Source of the DNA: Forficula auricularia
Taxonomy: Eukaryota; Arthropoda; Insecta; Dermaptera; Forficulidae
DNA length: 64,000 nt
Assembly: GCA_024734495.1 (NCBI GenBank)
Contig: JALMQS010000154.1
Span: 518,016 to 582,015 of the forward strand
Reading direction: 5' to 3'
Both the position numbers and the translations under genes were made by a program. Below, piece by piece: positions 46,271-56,419 of this stretch. The notes beneath the pieces were generated by a model. It saw only the letters and a program-made list of their open reading frames with translations. It did no database searches and was not told the DNA's origin. The first letter of the stretch is position 1; the number at the start of each line of letters is the position of its first letter.

Positions 46271-46908
46271 GGCTTTATGTGACTTTAGGAGAGCCCTATA
46301 ATCTAAATTGGTCAGATGTGTATAATGGTAACACTCTGAATAAATAAAAATAGAACAAAATTTAGAAAAAAACTATTTATTAATAGAAAAAAATAATTCA
46401 AATTATAAATATAAAAGAACTTGCGGTTCAAGGGTTAAACCTGCCAGGCACGTTTAATATAAGAAATATAAATGAAATAAAGAAATGATATATTTAAATA
46501 ACAATATTATTTAAGAAAATATTAATAAAAGCTATTATGGCTGGCAGGGATAAGACCTGTCTGTTCGATATTGAAGTTATATAAATATATATAAAAAAAT
46601 TAAACAAATGAATCGCTTCGATAAGCTGTAAAGGAAGATGAAGTCTGAGTGAAAGAAAGTAAGCGAAAGATGGCGAAAGTAGAGAGTATTGCGTAGGCGG
46701 TCCGTAGGTCTGCTCAAGGCTTCAGCTCCTTCTCTACTGATTTGTAGCCACTCAGCCTGCTGGCAGCGGACCTGACGTTAGCAGCTCAACAAGCCAGGCT
46801 ACAGGCTGCCAACTGTAGAATACTTAAATTATTCTGAAAAACATAAACTCGGCAACGAAGTTGCACATTAAATGAATGGGGGGGGGGTCTGCCCCTTATA
46901 TCATTACA
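46271..46908 (-). repeat. 3' LTR (minus orientation)
   Basis: Nearly identical to 49920-50570 over most of its length: AGAGCCCTATAATCTAAATT, AACTTGCGGT, CCTGCCAGGCACGTTTAATA, GGGATAAGACCTGTCTGTTC, TCTGCCCCTTATATCATTAC. Differences are substitutions and small indels, concentrated in 46680-46880, so the insertion is not brand new. Confidence 0.88.
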
Positions 46909-47019
46909 TCCCCCCGGCCAGAAACATTAAAATTGGAACCACTTAAGAAGGTGACAAGTTTAATGCCCTTCTGACTCCAGGACCGAACATCATCGGCACA
47001 GCACCCGCACAGTATACTG

Positions 47020-47335
47020 TTACCATGAATTTACTGTACTGATGCTAGAATTACAATTAAACATATAAAAATAAAAAATAAACAAATAAATGCATAGGCA
47101 TTGGATGTCCGATGTCTCGGGCCGACAATGACAGGAACGTAGCTCTCCTGATCTTCCAGTAACATCGGGACAAACCAAGGCGAAGCGCACCGCCACGGCT
47201 GTAGCGTGAGTGAGAGACATCATCACGTCCCACAAGGGGAAAATTCGACGACTGTTCAGAGTTGCATCGACCAACTCTTCGACGGCCTCTCGAAACCTCC
47301 TTTTCAGCTGCAGCGACGTTATCCTAGCAAGCTCC
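47020..47335 (-). pseudogene. Unassigned coding-like fragment near the 3' LTR
   Basis: On the minus strand an open frame reads SSEELARITSLQLKRRFREA, then VEELVDATLNSRRIFPLW, HATAVAVRFALVCPD and CHCRPETSD before degenerating into AT-rich sequence. The first part looks like a charged helical segment. Position just upstream of the 3' LTR would suit the end of gag-pol or an env-like frame, but I do not recognise the family. An in-frame stop precedes it. Confidence 0.35.
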
Positions 47336-49520
47336 TCTGAACTGGGTCGCGGCTAAATGGGAGCCGGAGGGTGACCCCGGGCACGCCTTGCCAGACCCCG
47401 TGGCGGCTAACCTCAACGCCTTCCATCCAACCCACCCAGGAACATGGGCCAACGGCACACAGCCGCGAAGCCCGTTCGACAGGGAGGGAATGGCCCGTGC
47501 CCAATTGTCCGGGAATTGCCACGGCGGGTCACCGTCGGCTCATTCCTCTACAAACCACTACCATCAGGCACACAGCCTGGCTCACTTCTTAGAGTGTGAA
47601 CGGCCCGCTCCCAACTTCGTCCGGAAATTGCATCGGGCAGGCACCAAACACACTCATCTCTCACAGAAAAAACAATGGGTCTATGCCCCGCGGACTTAGC
47701 CGCCCATTAAACCTGCCACACAGAAATCAATGCAAAAAAAGGGGGGAAATTACTACAAAGGTGCGCCAACGACCCACTGATAAGCTCAGTGAGACAGACG
47801 ACCGGCAGAGAGCAGGGTCCGTCAGAACTGGCTCTCAAGGTCCAGCCACGTCCCCATCAGCTACGCACGGCACGAGCCTCCCATGCTTTCTACATTTTTA
47901 CGAGGACCAAATTGTTTGACTAAAAATAAAAAAATTAAATAAAAAAAATAAAATATACTGCAGGTCCAGCGTGGATCCTGGCTTTCCTCCTGTCCTCGAC
48001 CAGACTCCCCCACCATCAGCACGATACTCTCTCGCGCTATTACGCGGCTTAGATACTATATAATAATATACAAAAAAACTAGAAAAATAAATAAAAAAAT
48101 AATTATTCGCGACCATCGTAGCTTAAGGTCTTCTCACAAAAAATATTCACGAGCTTCCTAAGTATATTTTTAAATTTTCAAATATTTAATAAAAGCCATA
48201 CAAACCAGTCACAGACACAACAAGCCACTTCAGGTACCAAAAATTTCTTCAGATAGGTCCAGAATGCACAACATTTGACAGGCAACCGATTTTTTGCTAA
48301 TTTTTAATGATTTAAAATAACTTACGACAGACAGAATTCCTCACTTATAACAAAATGATTGGACTTCCTGACGGACTTAAGCAAATTACTGAATAGACGG
48401 GCGGACAAACGAAATTTTTCTCTTTGACAGAAAATTTGATGAAAAATTAATGAGAAAAACTATGACAAAAACAAAAAGCATATGCAAAAATTTACAACGA
48501 GATTGAAAAAAATGCAGAATGTACAACAAATAAAATAAAGATAAACAAATAAAGGAAAAGATATGAAAAGAACAAAAGGTAAGGGGGAAAATTAAGATAG
48601 AATTCAACTGGAACAAGCCCCTATGTAGGACTAGCACATAGTTTGTAGTTATATTTTTAACTACTGCTCCGGGCTAGAGTTCAATTCTTCCAGTGGCCGA
48701 TTAACTGTCTAAGCCTGACTTGAAAAGTGCGCGCGAAATAGGGATCCTGGCTTCCGGACTTTTCACTACACTGGCTCTTCGCCCTCCGATATGACGACAA
48801 AGTCCTAGACTGATTGCGGGCTCTAGGGACTCCAGATAATTTGTCCAGATACGTCAGCACGGCGAGATTTAATCATCGGAGTGCCTCAAACGATTCGTCG
48901 AGTTTCTCTGGATTTATCTAGGCAGATACTGAGATAAAAGTATTTCGCCACGGACCACCTCAAGAGATCTCCCTCAATCACTTGTTTTTTGCGTGCCGAT
49001 AGAGGTTTCACTTCTTACCACTTCCCAAGCGTGAAACTTAACCGGCTTTCAGGTGGGGGATTTTTAATGACTTCGTGAATGGTGGAATCTGTGTAAGTAA
49101 TACTTCCACTCCATTCCAGCACATTGTTGCAGCCCATCCCGGTCACAGACTGCAACCGCCGTCTCTATCCTTGGGCTGTCCCACACTGATTTCATCTGCC
49201 GGTTTCCCATATTTCCCCGAGATGTTGCTCATTTCGACTTCCGCTGACGTCATGCTCCCTTATACTTTATACCCATGCCCTTACTCTGATTAAAATCCGT
49301 TCGTCCATTACTTCCCTCATTTCACTCATCTATCTTACCATTTGATTCATGCAATCTCACTTATCTCTTCTGACTGCTAAGGTCCTGCTTCATTTCTCTC
49401 TGCAATCACTGTCCTACTTTGATTATTCAGATTCCCTACTGCTAGCCGCTGCCAAACTGCTCTTGTACTATTCACATGCGCACTTCATCCCATCTATGTC
49501 ATCATTTGTTGTCTCTACTC
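47336..49520 (-). other. Internal region of the LTR element, no domain recognised
   Basis: Includes a block of unusually high GC (47280-47900) that gives several overlapping open frames on both strands, all proline/histidine/arginine rich and without motifs. The rest (47900-49050) is AT-rich. These frames are treated as compositional. Confidence 0.5.
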
Positions 49521-49524
49521 ATTC

Positions 49525-49720
49525 TAATCAATTCTCCCATTTGTTCCATCATCTGTGCCATCAACTGCTCCCAACGATCCCACGGTAGCCACTAACTCCA
49601 AAAATTACACCGGTGCCTGCGACCGCCACGCTCGAGCCGCCATCGAAGAAGGATGCCTGGGAACCCACCCGTGGCTGCTGCGATCCGTGCCTGGTCCTGC
49701 GGATTTGCTGCTGGCTCCAT
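49525..49720 (-). pseudogene. gag-like N-terminal remnant of the LTR element
   Basis: A minus-strand ATG at plus 49718-49720 opens a frame beginning MEPAANPQDQARIAAATG, ~200 bp downstream of the 5' LTR, where gag is expected. In another frame a little further on, MAQMMEQMGELIRMSRDN appears, a methionine/glutamine-rich amphipathic stretch typical of gag-like N-termini. A frameshift separates the two, so the gene is broken. No zinc knuckle is seen. Confidence 0.45.
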
Positions 49721-49919
49721 TCCCGTCGAATGAGCTAATGGTTCACTAAAAAAATTAAAAAGAATTAATTTCTTTTCCTAAGGAAAATTTAATGAAAAAA
49801 ATTCACTAAAAAAATAAAAATTAAACGAAAAAAACCTTCTCTCTCACTCAATCATACACTTCACCTCCCTTAGGGCTTTTCAAATCTCGGTGTGGGATTC
49901 CTCCGTGTTGCGATTTATG

Positions 49920-50570
49920 GGCTTTATGTGACTTTAGGAGAGCCCTATAATCTTAAATTGGTCAGATGTGTATAATGGTAACACTCTGAATAAATAAAAA
50001 TAGAACAAAATTTAGAAAAAACTATTTATTAATAGAAAAAATAATTTAAATTATAAATATAAAAGAACTTGCGGTCCATAGGTTAAACCTGCCAGGCACG
50101 TTTAATATAAGAAATATAAATGAAATAAAGAAATGATATATTTAAATAACAATATTATTTAAGAAAATATTAATAAAAGCTATTATGGCGTTGGCAGGGA
50201 TAAGACCTGTCTGTTCGATATTGAAGTTATATAAACATATATAAAAAAATTAAACAAATGAATCGCTTCGATAAGCTGTAAAGGAAGATGAAGTCCGAGT
50301 GAAAGAAAGCAAGCCGGAAGATGGCGAAAGGCAGAGCGTATTGCTGTGGGCGGTCCGGAGGCTCTGCTCAAGGCTGCAGCTCCTCTTTCTACTGTCTACT
50401 ACTGAATGAAGGATTGCCGCTCGGCTGACTGGCAGCGGACCTGAGATTAGCAACGCCCAGCCAGCCCCTTGAAGGCCAACCGGAAGGTTTTAATCATCCT
50501 ATAAAAGAAGAACAAACTCATATCAGAAGCGCTCACTAATGAATGGGGGTCTGCCCCTTATATCATTACA
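49920..50570 (-). repeat. 5' LTR (minus orientation)
   Basis: Direct repeat partner of 46271-46908. The minus-strand start is TGTAATGATATAAGGGGCAG, and the inner end GTCACATAAAGCC borders the internal region. The open frames at 50183-50453 lie wholly in the LTR and are not genes. Confidence 0.88.
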
Positions 50571-50894
50571 AGATTTACTTTTTAATATATTGTTACCTCA
50601 AATCCAATTGTTTCCTAACTTTTTTAAAGAACGAGGCAACACACTTGAATATATAATATTATTGTATTTTAATCTATAAGTATTTTTCTTATGTGTATTT
50701 TCCTAAGTGTCAATTATGTTATCAATTGATTTGTTAATACTTTTTATTCTTTAAGTAATTATATTTTTAGGACCAACTAGAGGTAAATGCATGCGGAGGC
50801 ATGTAGAGCAGTTGTTTTTAATGTTTATTTCTAAAATATCTGTAAAAAAATTTCATTTACAGTTTCTAACTTTATAATTATTTTCTGTTTAAAT
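50571..50894. other. AT-rich DNA between LTR element and right inverted flank
   Basis: No gene. Presumably the interior of the older element that received the LTR insertion. Confidence 0.45.
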
Positions 50895-51240
50895 CTTGTA
50901 TATAAAAATAAAAATTAACGTACTTTTAAAATCTGACACTTGTACTGCTATTGTTTCAGGCTTCGACAACAATGGTCTTGTAGTAGATTGGACAACCATA
51001 TATGGTGATCGGCCAATAATAAATATTTACACATAAAAAAGGATTTTAATTAAAATGGAGAAAAGGTTTGTTTATATTATAGACAAAAGGATCAGCCGGG
51101 GTTCGAACCCGGGATCTTCGCATTGTGATCGATTGGGAGGCGTTTGAAAATAGTTTAAAAGATTTAATCTTCTTTGTTTAAAAAAAGCCTAATATTCGCT
51201 TACTCTGGCAAGTAAACTCTCCTAAAAACCCTCTATATTA
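50895..51240 (-). repeat. Right inverted copy, with tRNA-like insertion
   Basis: Inverted homologue of 46034-46255. It contains extra sequence around 51075-51145 that includes a tRNA-like 3' half on the minus strand (51089-51143: GATCCCGGGTTCGAACCCCG then GCTGATCC, B box at plus 51099-51109). This is absent from the left copy, so it is either a SINE-derived insertion here or a deletion there. Confidence 0.7.
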
Positions 51241-52179
51241 ATAATAATAATGTTCTGTAACAATGAAAAAGGCAGAGTAGGCAAGAATCTTCGCTTTTAT
51301 CATTACAATCGCGATCAAAATATAAGTAAATGTCTTGCATGTTCAAATCAATCCAATCGATTGCAAAAGTAATACAAAATACAACTAGAATCAGTGCACT
51401 GATGAGCCTAACAGCACAGAGTCTGAATAACTTACGGCGTTATGTAGTGTTCAAATTCTAACCTCACTGAAATCGGACGATTTCAAAATACCAAGACTGT
51501 TCGTTAAAATATACACTTATAAGAAATATTAATTTAGCTTTTGATTGAAGATGCATATTTTTTAACTCGCACTTTCAGTTTAAAGTTTTCCGTACACGAT
51601 GAAATTAATCTTTTAGATTAGTTTTGGCTTGTTAATAATGATAATCGTATGGAAATAAATGGAAACTGAATTAGCATAAGTGACTTTTCAAAAGTCATTT
51701 GAACCCACTTAACTTAAACTCTCTCACCCTCTCCCACTCGATCTTCTACTTCTTCATCTCATCAAGGCACAATCCGGATCCGGATGTTGGTTTCTGAATT
51801 ATAATTGCTTTTCGCCGACGACGATAATAATTATTATTAGAAAGTTTTGGAAATTTTAAGTGAAATAAATAAAAACGACAAGGACAAAATATTAAATGAT
51901 ATTTATCTTTAACTTACCAGGGTGATAATATTGGTGGCGGATATAGAAGACGGTGGAAGTAACGAAATTAGACTGTCATATACCATAGATTGAATAGGAA
52001 TGCGACAAAGACTTACCTGAAACAAAGAAGAGAATTTAATATAATTAGTTATTTAAGAAATGGAGGTGATTTCAAAAGTCTATTAAATCATTATAACATT
52101 GTGTGAATTAATTTTTAAAGGACAATAAACACTTGATGTTCTTAATTAATTTTTAATATATAAAGTATAACTGTTTAGT
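51241..52179. other. AT-rich intergenic DNA
   Basis: No gene recognised. Confidence 0.45.
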
Positions 52180-52426
52180 GTATATCGTCGCCTTAGAGAG
52201 TAAACCCGCTAACTCCAACAAGGAAATTTTACAGGAGAGCGAAAAACAAACAAAATTTAATATTGTTGTTATGGAAATAAACTTTTTTTCTATAACATGA
52301 TCATAGTAATTTTAAGTAGCAGTTTTACTTGGACGATGCTCTCATTCTTCTTCTCGAACGGTATTAATATGTCATATTTGATGAAAAATGGAGTTAGCAG
52401 TTTTAGACTCTTAGCCGACGATGTAC
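52180..52426. mobile_element. MITE with GTCGCCTTAGAG..GTAAACC TIRs, single unit
   Basis: Left ATATCGTCGCCTTAGAGAGT and right ACTCTTAGCCGACGATGTAC are inverted. The interior shares GGAAATTTTACAGG, AACAAACAAAATTTAATATT, AATTTTAAGTAGCAGTTTTA and CTTGGACGATGCT with the palindromic dimer at 38603-39115. Non-coding, ~247 bp. Confidence 0.75.
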
Positions 52427-52599
52427 ATTTTCAAAAACAAGATTAAAATTTTTAAACTAAAAAATCGCATTTAAAAAGACTTTAAATAATAAGATTGGAG
52501 TAATTTTTGGAGACGGACTGATAAGTGAATTAAGTGGATATCGATGAGGCAGTCCAAAAAAGAAGAAGATAATTTACACTATCTTTTATTCATAAAACC

Positions 52600-52631
52600 G
52601 ACAGTTTCGGAGGCTATTCCTCCTTCTTCAG
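52600..52631 (-). ncRNA. Hammerhead-like motif, left arm
   Basis: Minus strand: CTGAAGA (plus 52625-52631), extra A, GGAGG-aatag-CCTCC helix II, GAAAC (plus 52604-52608), then TGTCGG. One base longer after GAAAC than the right arm. Confidence 0.52.
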
Positions 52632-52663
52632 GGTTTTCACTTTCACTGATCTTTTCAAAAACC

Positions 52664-52695
52664 CTGAAGAAGGAGGGAATAGCCTCCGAAACGTC
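52664..52695 (+). ncRNA. Hammerhead-like motif, right arm
   Basis: CTGAAGA (52664-52670), extra A, GGAGG/CCTCC helix II (52672-52676 and 52683-52687), GAAAC (52688-52692), GTC (52693-52695) followed by GGTTTTAT. Stem III is the minimal ACGT. Confidence 0.6.
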
Positions 52696-52777
52696 GGTTT
52701 TATGAGTAAAAAGATAGTGTAAATGCATTCTTCTTCTTTTTTGGACTGCCTCATCGATATCCACTTAATTGACTTAA

Positions 52778-53420
52778 AATAATTTTTCTGCATTTTTTTC
52801 TAAAAAGTATTTAAAAAAAATAAAAAAAATGAATTTGGACCATTTTTGAAAAAGTTTGAGCGAAAAACCGAAAAAAGAGCGTTTTTTGAAAATTCGATAT
52901 CTTTTAAACCGGTGATCAAAAAAATTTCAAAATTTACCAGGAAGAATTTTTGATAGGTACTAAAAAATGTCAAAAAATGAAGGAAATCAAAAATTAAAAA
53001 TTTTCAAACCTTCCGATTTGGCGTGGAATGCCCGTTTATAAGAAATAAGAGTTTTCCATTTTGAAATGAATAAATTCCTATTTTATCAAATTGACTCGAG
53101 AAAGCTTTTTTAAATTTATAAAATTTTAAAATTATAATACAAATAAAATACAAACAAATAAGAATAATAAGAGACAAATATATAACCAACTTAGAAATAC
53201 TGTAGATGAAAACCCAAATAAAATTGAATACTTTGACATTATTTCTCTACCTTAGCAATTTCTATAGAATAGATACCTACTTATTCTACGCTGTTTTAAC
53301 AAGGTAGAAACAATCATGTTACTATTAATTAAAAAAAGACTATGTATGGGTCGCGACCAAATTTTAGAGAAAATGTGGGGTCGGTCATAAAAAAGTTTGC
53401 TTACCACTGATCTAGACGCA
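52778..53420. other. AT-rich intergenic DNA
   Basis: No gene. 53335-53395 (TGGGTCGCGACCA..GGGGTCGG..AAAGTTTGCTTACCACTGAT) resembles a hAT element end, too short to call alone. Confidence 0.4.
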
Positions 53421-53559
53421 GTCACTTGTCAGATAGTCTTTATTTTGGCGGATATAAACAGCATCTTTGGAGGCTGGAAGTTCGAAAATGAGACAGTTCG
53501 ACCTTAATGAATGAGGAATGGAAGGAAGATTTTGTAAAAATAAAATACGTAAGTAATAT

Positions 53560-54005
53560 TTCAGTGTTCCCTGTGCTTCTGTATGGAGCTGAGACATGGA
53601 CGGTTACAGAACCAGCTAGTAAAAGATTGGACGCATTTGAAATGTGGGAAGAATTTTGAGAATCCCTTGGACAGCCCATGTTACAAATAAAAATGTGTTA
53701 CAACGCCTAAATAAAGAAATAGAAATCATGACTACAATCAAGGCGAGAAAACTGGAATATTTGGGACACATAATGAGAAATAAAGAACGATATGGGCTCC
53801 TTCAGCTTGTACTACAGGGGAAGGTAATGGGAAAAGAGAGGACCGGGCAGAAGACGCATCTCTTGGCTTAAAAACCGAAGAACTTGGTTTGCTACTTCCA
53901 CTACGGGTCTATTTAGAGCGGTAAATAAGATTATAATTGTCAGAATGATCGCCAACGTCCGATAACGGACAGGCACTAGAAGAATAAGAAAATTTCAGAT
54001 TGATT
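53560..54005 (+). pseudogene. LINE C reverse transcriptase C-terminal part, frameshifted
   Basis: The plus strand reads YGAETWTVTEPASKRLDAFE then MW; after a frameshift, RILRIPWTAHVTNKNVLQRL, TIKARKLEYLGHIMRNKERY and GLLQLVLQGKVMGKE; and after another shift, RISWLKNRRTWFATST, LFRAVNKIIIVRMIANVR and a stop near 53960. The YGxETWTLT..RLxAFExW..RRILxIxWTxxxTN..LGHIxRxxxRYxLLQLxLxGK order is that of a common arthropod LINE endonuclease/RT. It is related in architecture to family B but clearly distinct. Multiple frameshifts, inactive. Confidence 0.82.
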
Positions 54006-54054
54006 TTATTCGGTCTCTCATATTGAGTGACTTAGTGGGAATTATTATAAATAT

Positions 54055-54234
54055 AAATATTATTTCCTTAGTATCATCTTCACTGTAATTTCCCTGGGGT
54101 AATTTTTCACAGTGGTGGTTTCCCATTACCTTACACTGGAGGAATCAGATTATATTCGGTCAAATATTTGATGCGAGTCAGACTTGAACCTTGATTAGAA
54201 GGCATGATCTTTAACCATTCGGCCAACCAGTCTC
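54055..54234 (-). mobile_element. tRNA-derived SINE, family S3
   Basis: Minus-strand head GAGACTGGTTGGCCGAATGG with A box TGGCCGAATGG (plus 54215-54225) and B box GGTTCAAGTC (plus 54181-54190). ATGCCTTCTAATCA is shared with the copy at 35568. The body contains AGTGTAAGGTAATGGGAAAC and ACCACTGTGAAAAATTACCC. It lies directly downstream of the LINE C remnant, in opposite orientation. Confidence 0.7.
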
Positions 54235-54321
54235 CATATAGAATTATAAGAGGATTATAACAATATCTTAGAATGAAATTAGAAAGTAAAATCGTGCATT
54301 TTTCTCCGGAATATTCTTAAT

Positions 54322-54740
54322 TACTCATTCTTGATCAGCCTTTTCTTTCAAATCCTTGAAAAAGCTCTTCTTAATCTCTCTACTAAAGACGCCACTTGCG
54401 TAGTTAATAAAGAAATCGAGTATCAATTCCACGGCTAGTAATGAGAAAATATTCATTACAGAAAAATATTCAATCCGTGAAATACAGAAGAAACAACAGG
54501 ACATCACCCCAGTGAACAATTTCCTCAGGATCAAAGAATAAACTCCACTGTAGCCTACAATGCACAAAAATGAGGCTGAGATGAAGAAGTAAAATAATTT
54601 CAAAAGCCTTCAACTTTTCAGTCAAATAAAAATAATATTTCCAATGAGTATTTAATAGAATTTCACTCAAAATATATGATAATGGTATACCTCTTAACAC
54701 TAAAATTTCTTTAGTATGTCTTCTTCAAATTGGATCGGAA
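54322..54740 (-). pseudogene. Unassigned membrane-protein-like coding fragment
   Basis: On the minus strand two overlapping frames look protein-like. The upstream one has LRGIPLSYILSEILLNTHWK and YYFYLTEKLKAFE. A frame change then leads to LFYFFISASFLCIVGYSGVY, VMSCCFFCISRIEYFSVM, ELILDFFINYASGVFSREIK, and the charged C-terminus KSFFKDLKEKADQE with a TGA stop at about 54325. Two or three hydrophobic segments suggest a multi-pass membrane protein, for example a receptor-like C-terminus. I cannot name the family. The frameshift makes a pseudogene likely, though a missed intron is possible. Confidence 0.35.
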
Positions 54741-55317
54741 TATGAATATGAAGGTAGAGTTTTAAAAGAAAGTATAGTCTTAAATAAATAAAGCTATTTA
54801 TATATTAAGAAAAAAAAAAGAAAATGCTACTTGGGGTAAAAATATCATTTTAATCTTGTTATTATTTTATATATATAACCGAAAAGTCATTTTTGATTGG
54901 TCGCATTTTGTATAATATGTTATCTTTCCTCTCCACTCTGTCGCCAACTAATCATCAATTAATTTTAATAACAATAGGTTCCAATGCTTCTTGGGGAATA
55001 TCCGACAAGCCGCCTTCATCAAAGATCCGATCATAACTCGATATCGATGTACATCGACACCAGCAGATGAAGGGGGAGAGACGCTAATGGAAGGGACTTA
55101 GGATGGGTTTGAGAAGCCTCTTTAATTAAATAATAATTCGAATAGCTTTTATGAGCGGACGTGAAAGGAGCTAAACAATAAATAAATTTATTTTTGGGAA
55201 ATTGATGAAAGTGTGGTTTGAGTAGCTTATCATATAAGAAGTTTCGGCTGAAACGACCACTTAGATTTTTTTGCTGAGATAAATCTCCATCAGAAAGCTA
55301 CAATGTTTCAGCACCTT
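54741..55317. other. AT-rich intergenic DNA
   Basis: No gene called. 55245-55310 contains GCTGAGATAAATCTCCATCAG within inverted GCTGAAAC..GTTTCAGC motifs, probably a repeat fragment. Confidence 0.4.
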
Positions 55318-55990
55318 TTTTTAATGAAAATGATGAGAGAAGGAGTTACGCCAAAGAGTGTATCCCCAAAGGCCTGGGTTGGCCCCTCCAACATATGAAA
55401 AGAAGAAGAAGAGGGAATTTTATGGGCTGGGCAGGGGTCGAAGGTATCTGTGGATACGGGTCTTAAACAGCTGAAGGTTATAAGTCGCGAGAAAGATAGT
55501 GGCAGGGAGCGAGTTCCAGTCTCTGGAGATCATAGGGATAAAAGAGTTGGCGAAAGCGCTTGTTCGATTTGTATCCAATTTGACAGCGGAGGGGTGCTGA
55601 GCGTTCGAAAACCGCGTGTTTCTCGTAAAGAGGGCTTTAGGGGGATAATTGATTTCAAATCGACTGAACAGATACCATGATTGTATCTGTAGTACAGGGA
55701 AAGGGAGAAACGGTTCTTCGGTGAGCCAGGGAGCCGAGTGAGTTGGTTAGAGCCGGGTCTCCTATTAATTTAATTGCTCGCTTCTGAATCGCATCCAGTG
55801 TAGCAAGTAGAATGTTTGGAGCCACCCCTCCACTGATGAGAGCCATATTCGAGACAGGGACGAATTTGAGCCTTATACAGTGTAAGAAGTTGACTGGGAG
55901 TATAACAGCGCCTAGACCTAAATAAGAGACCAAGCTTGCACGCTGCAGCCTAATTCTGGAGTTGTTTTCAAGTGCTTATGGAGTCATTTA
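55318..55990 (-). pseudogene. LINE family A reverse transcriptase C-terminus and 3' tail
   Basis: Longest family A copy here. The minus strand encodes, with frameshifts, a YKAQIRPCLEYGSH-like segment, LLATLDAIQKRAIKLIGDPA, LTNSLGSLAHRR, SLYYRYNHGICSVDLKSIIP, ETRGFRTLSTPPL, a SPETGTRSLPLSF-like segment corresponding to the LWNSLP region, and the tail reading toward 55318. LxSLxHRRxVxxLSLxYRYxHGxCS is diagnostic of the C-terminal part of CR1/Jockey-like LINE reverse transcriptases. A poly-T at 55316-55323 is its poly-A tail on the minus strand. The catalytic palm is missing. Confidence 0.85.
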
Positions 55991-56419
55991 AATAGATAGA
56001 CTAAAAACGATAAGAATTCAAGAGCAGCTTCATTCAGCTTTGTTGCCTCTAGGTGGCACTCACGCAGCCAGAGGAGCCAACGTGTCAATTAATATTTATT
56101 TTTACATATTCTTACGATATCTTTTTGATCGCATATATGAAATTATTGGAATTTTACAAAGTCAAATGGTAAAAATTTCTTAGTTATAAAGATACATTTT
56201 ACAATTTAAAGAATGTAATAAGTATCGTGTCGATTTAACTTTGTATATATTAAAATTTATCATTTCAGTTAAAAAATTTTATGAAGCTCATTTCAGATTT
56301 ACTTTGGCATTTAATACTCTTGAGATTATAAATTTTATTCATCACATTACAAGTTTTTATTTTTTAAATGATAAGTTTTTACTTGCCGAACAATAAATAT
56401 TGATGCTTTAAATAAGAAC
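55991..56419. other. AT-rich intergenic DNA
   Basis: No gene recognised. Confidence 0.45.

Larger units (their letters stand above)
46271..50570 (-). mobile_element. LTR retrotransposon, no recognisable pol
   Basis: Two direct ~640-650 bp repeats (46271-46908 and 49920-50570) enclose ~3.0 kb. On the minus strand the 3' LTR is preceded by the purine run GGCCGGGGGGA, a good polypurine tract, and starts TGTAATGATATAAGGGGCAG. A gag-like start lies ~200 bp inside the 5' LTR. No RT, integrase or protease motif is visible, and the reading frames are broken. A clear primer-binding site was not found. ACAAG occurs at both outer junctions and may be a 5-bp target duplication. It is probably a decayed or non-autonomous (LARD-like) element. 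Confidence 0.8.
52533..52777. mobile_element. Foldback element with two intact hammerhead-like cores
   Basis: Arms 52533-52642 and 52661-52777 are reverse complements (AATTAAGTGGATATCGATGA, GGCAGTCCAAAAAAGAAGAA, TTTACACTATCTTTT) with a spacer of only ~20 bp. Both arms carry complete, outward-facing CTGAAGA..GAAAC cores with perfect GGAGG/CCTCC helix II. The ends share GGACTGCCT with the foldback at 60998-61247. Confidence 0.82.

Noticed and set aside
47319..47919. Several overlapping frames of 67-107 codons on both strands
   Set aside because: They lie in the GC-rich block inside the LTR element, where stops are rare by composition. No motif is present and the strands contradict each other.
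50183..50453. Two minus-strand frames
   Set aside because: Both are wholly inside the LTR and are explained by it.
55245..55312. CTGATGGAGATTTATCTCAG on the minus strand as another hammerhead
   Set aside because: The core reads CTGATGG rather than CTGANGA and GCAAAA replaces GAAA with extra bases. It is too degenerate to call, though it may be a distant relative.
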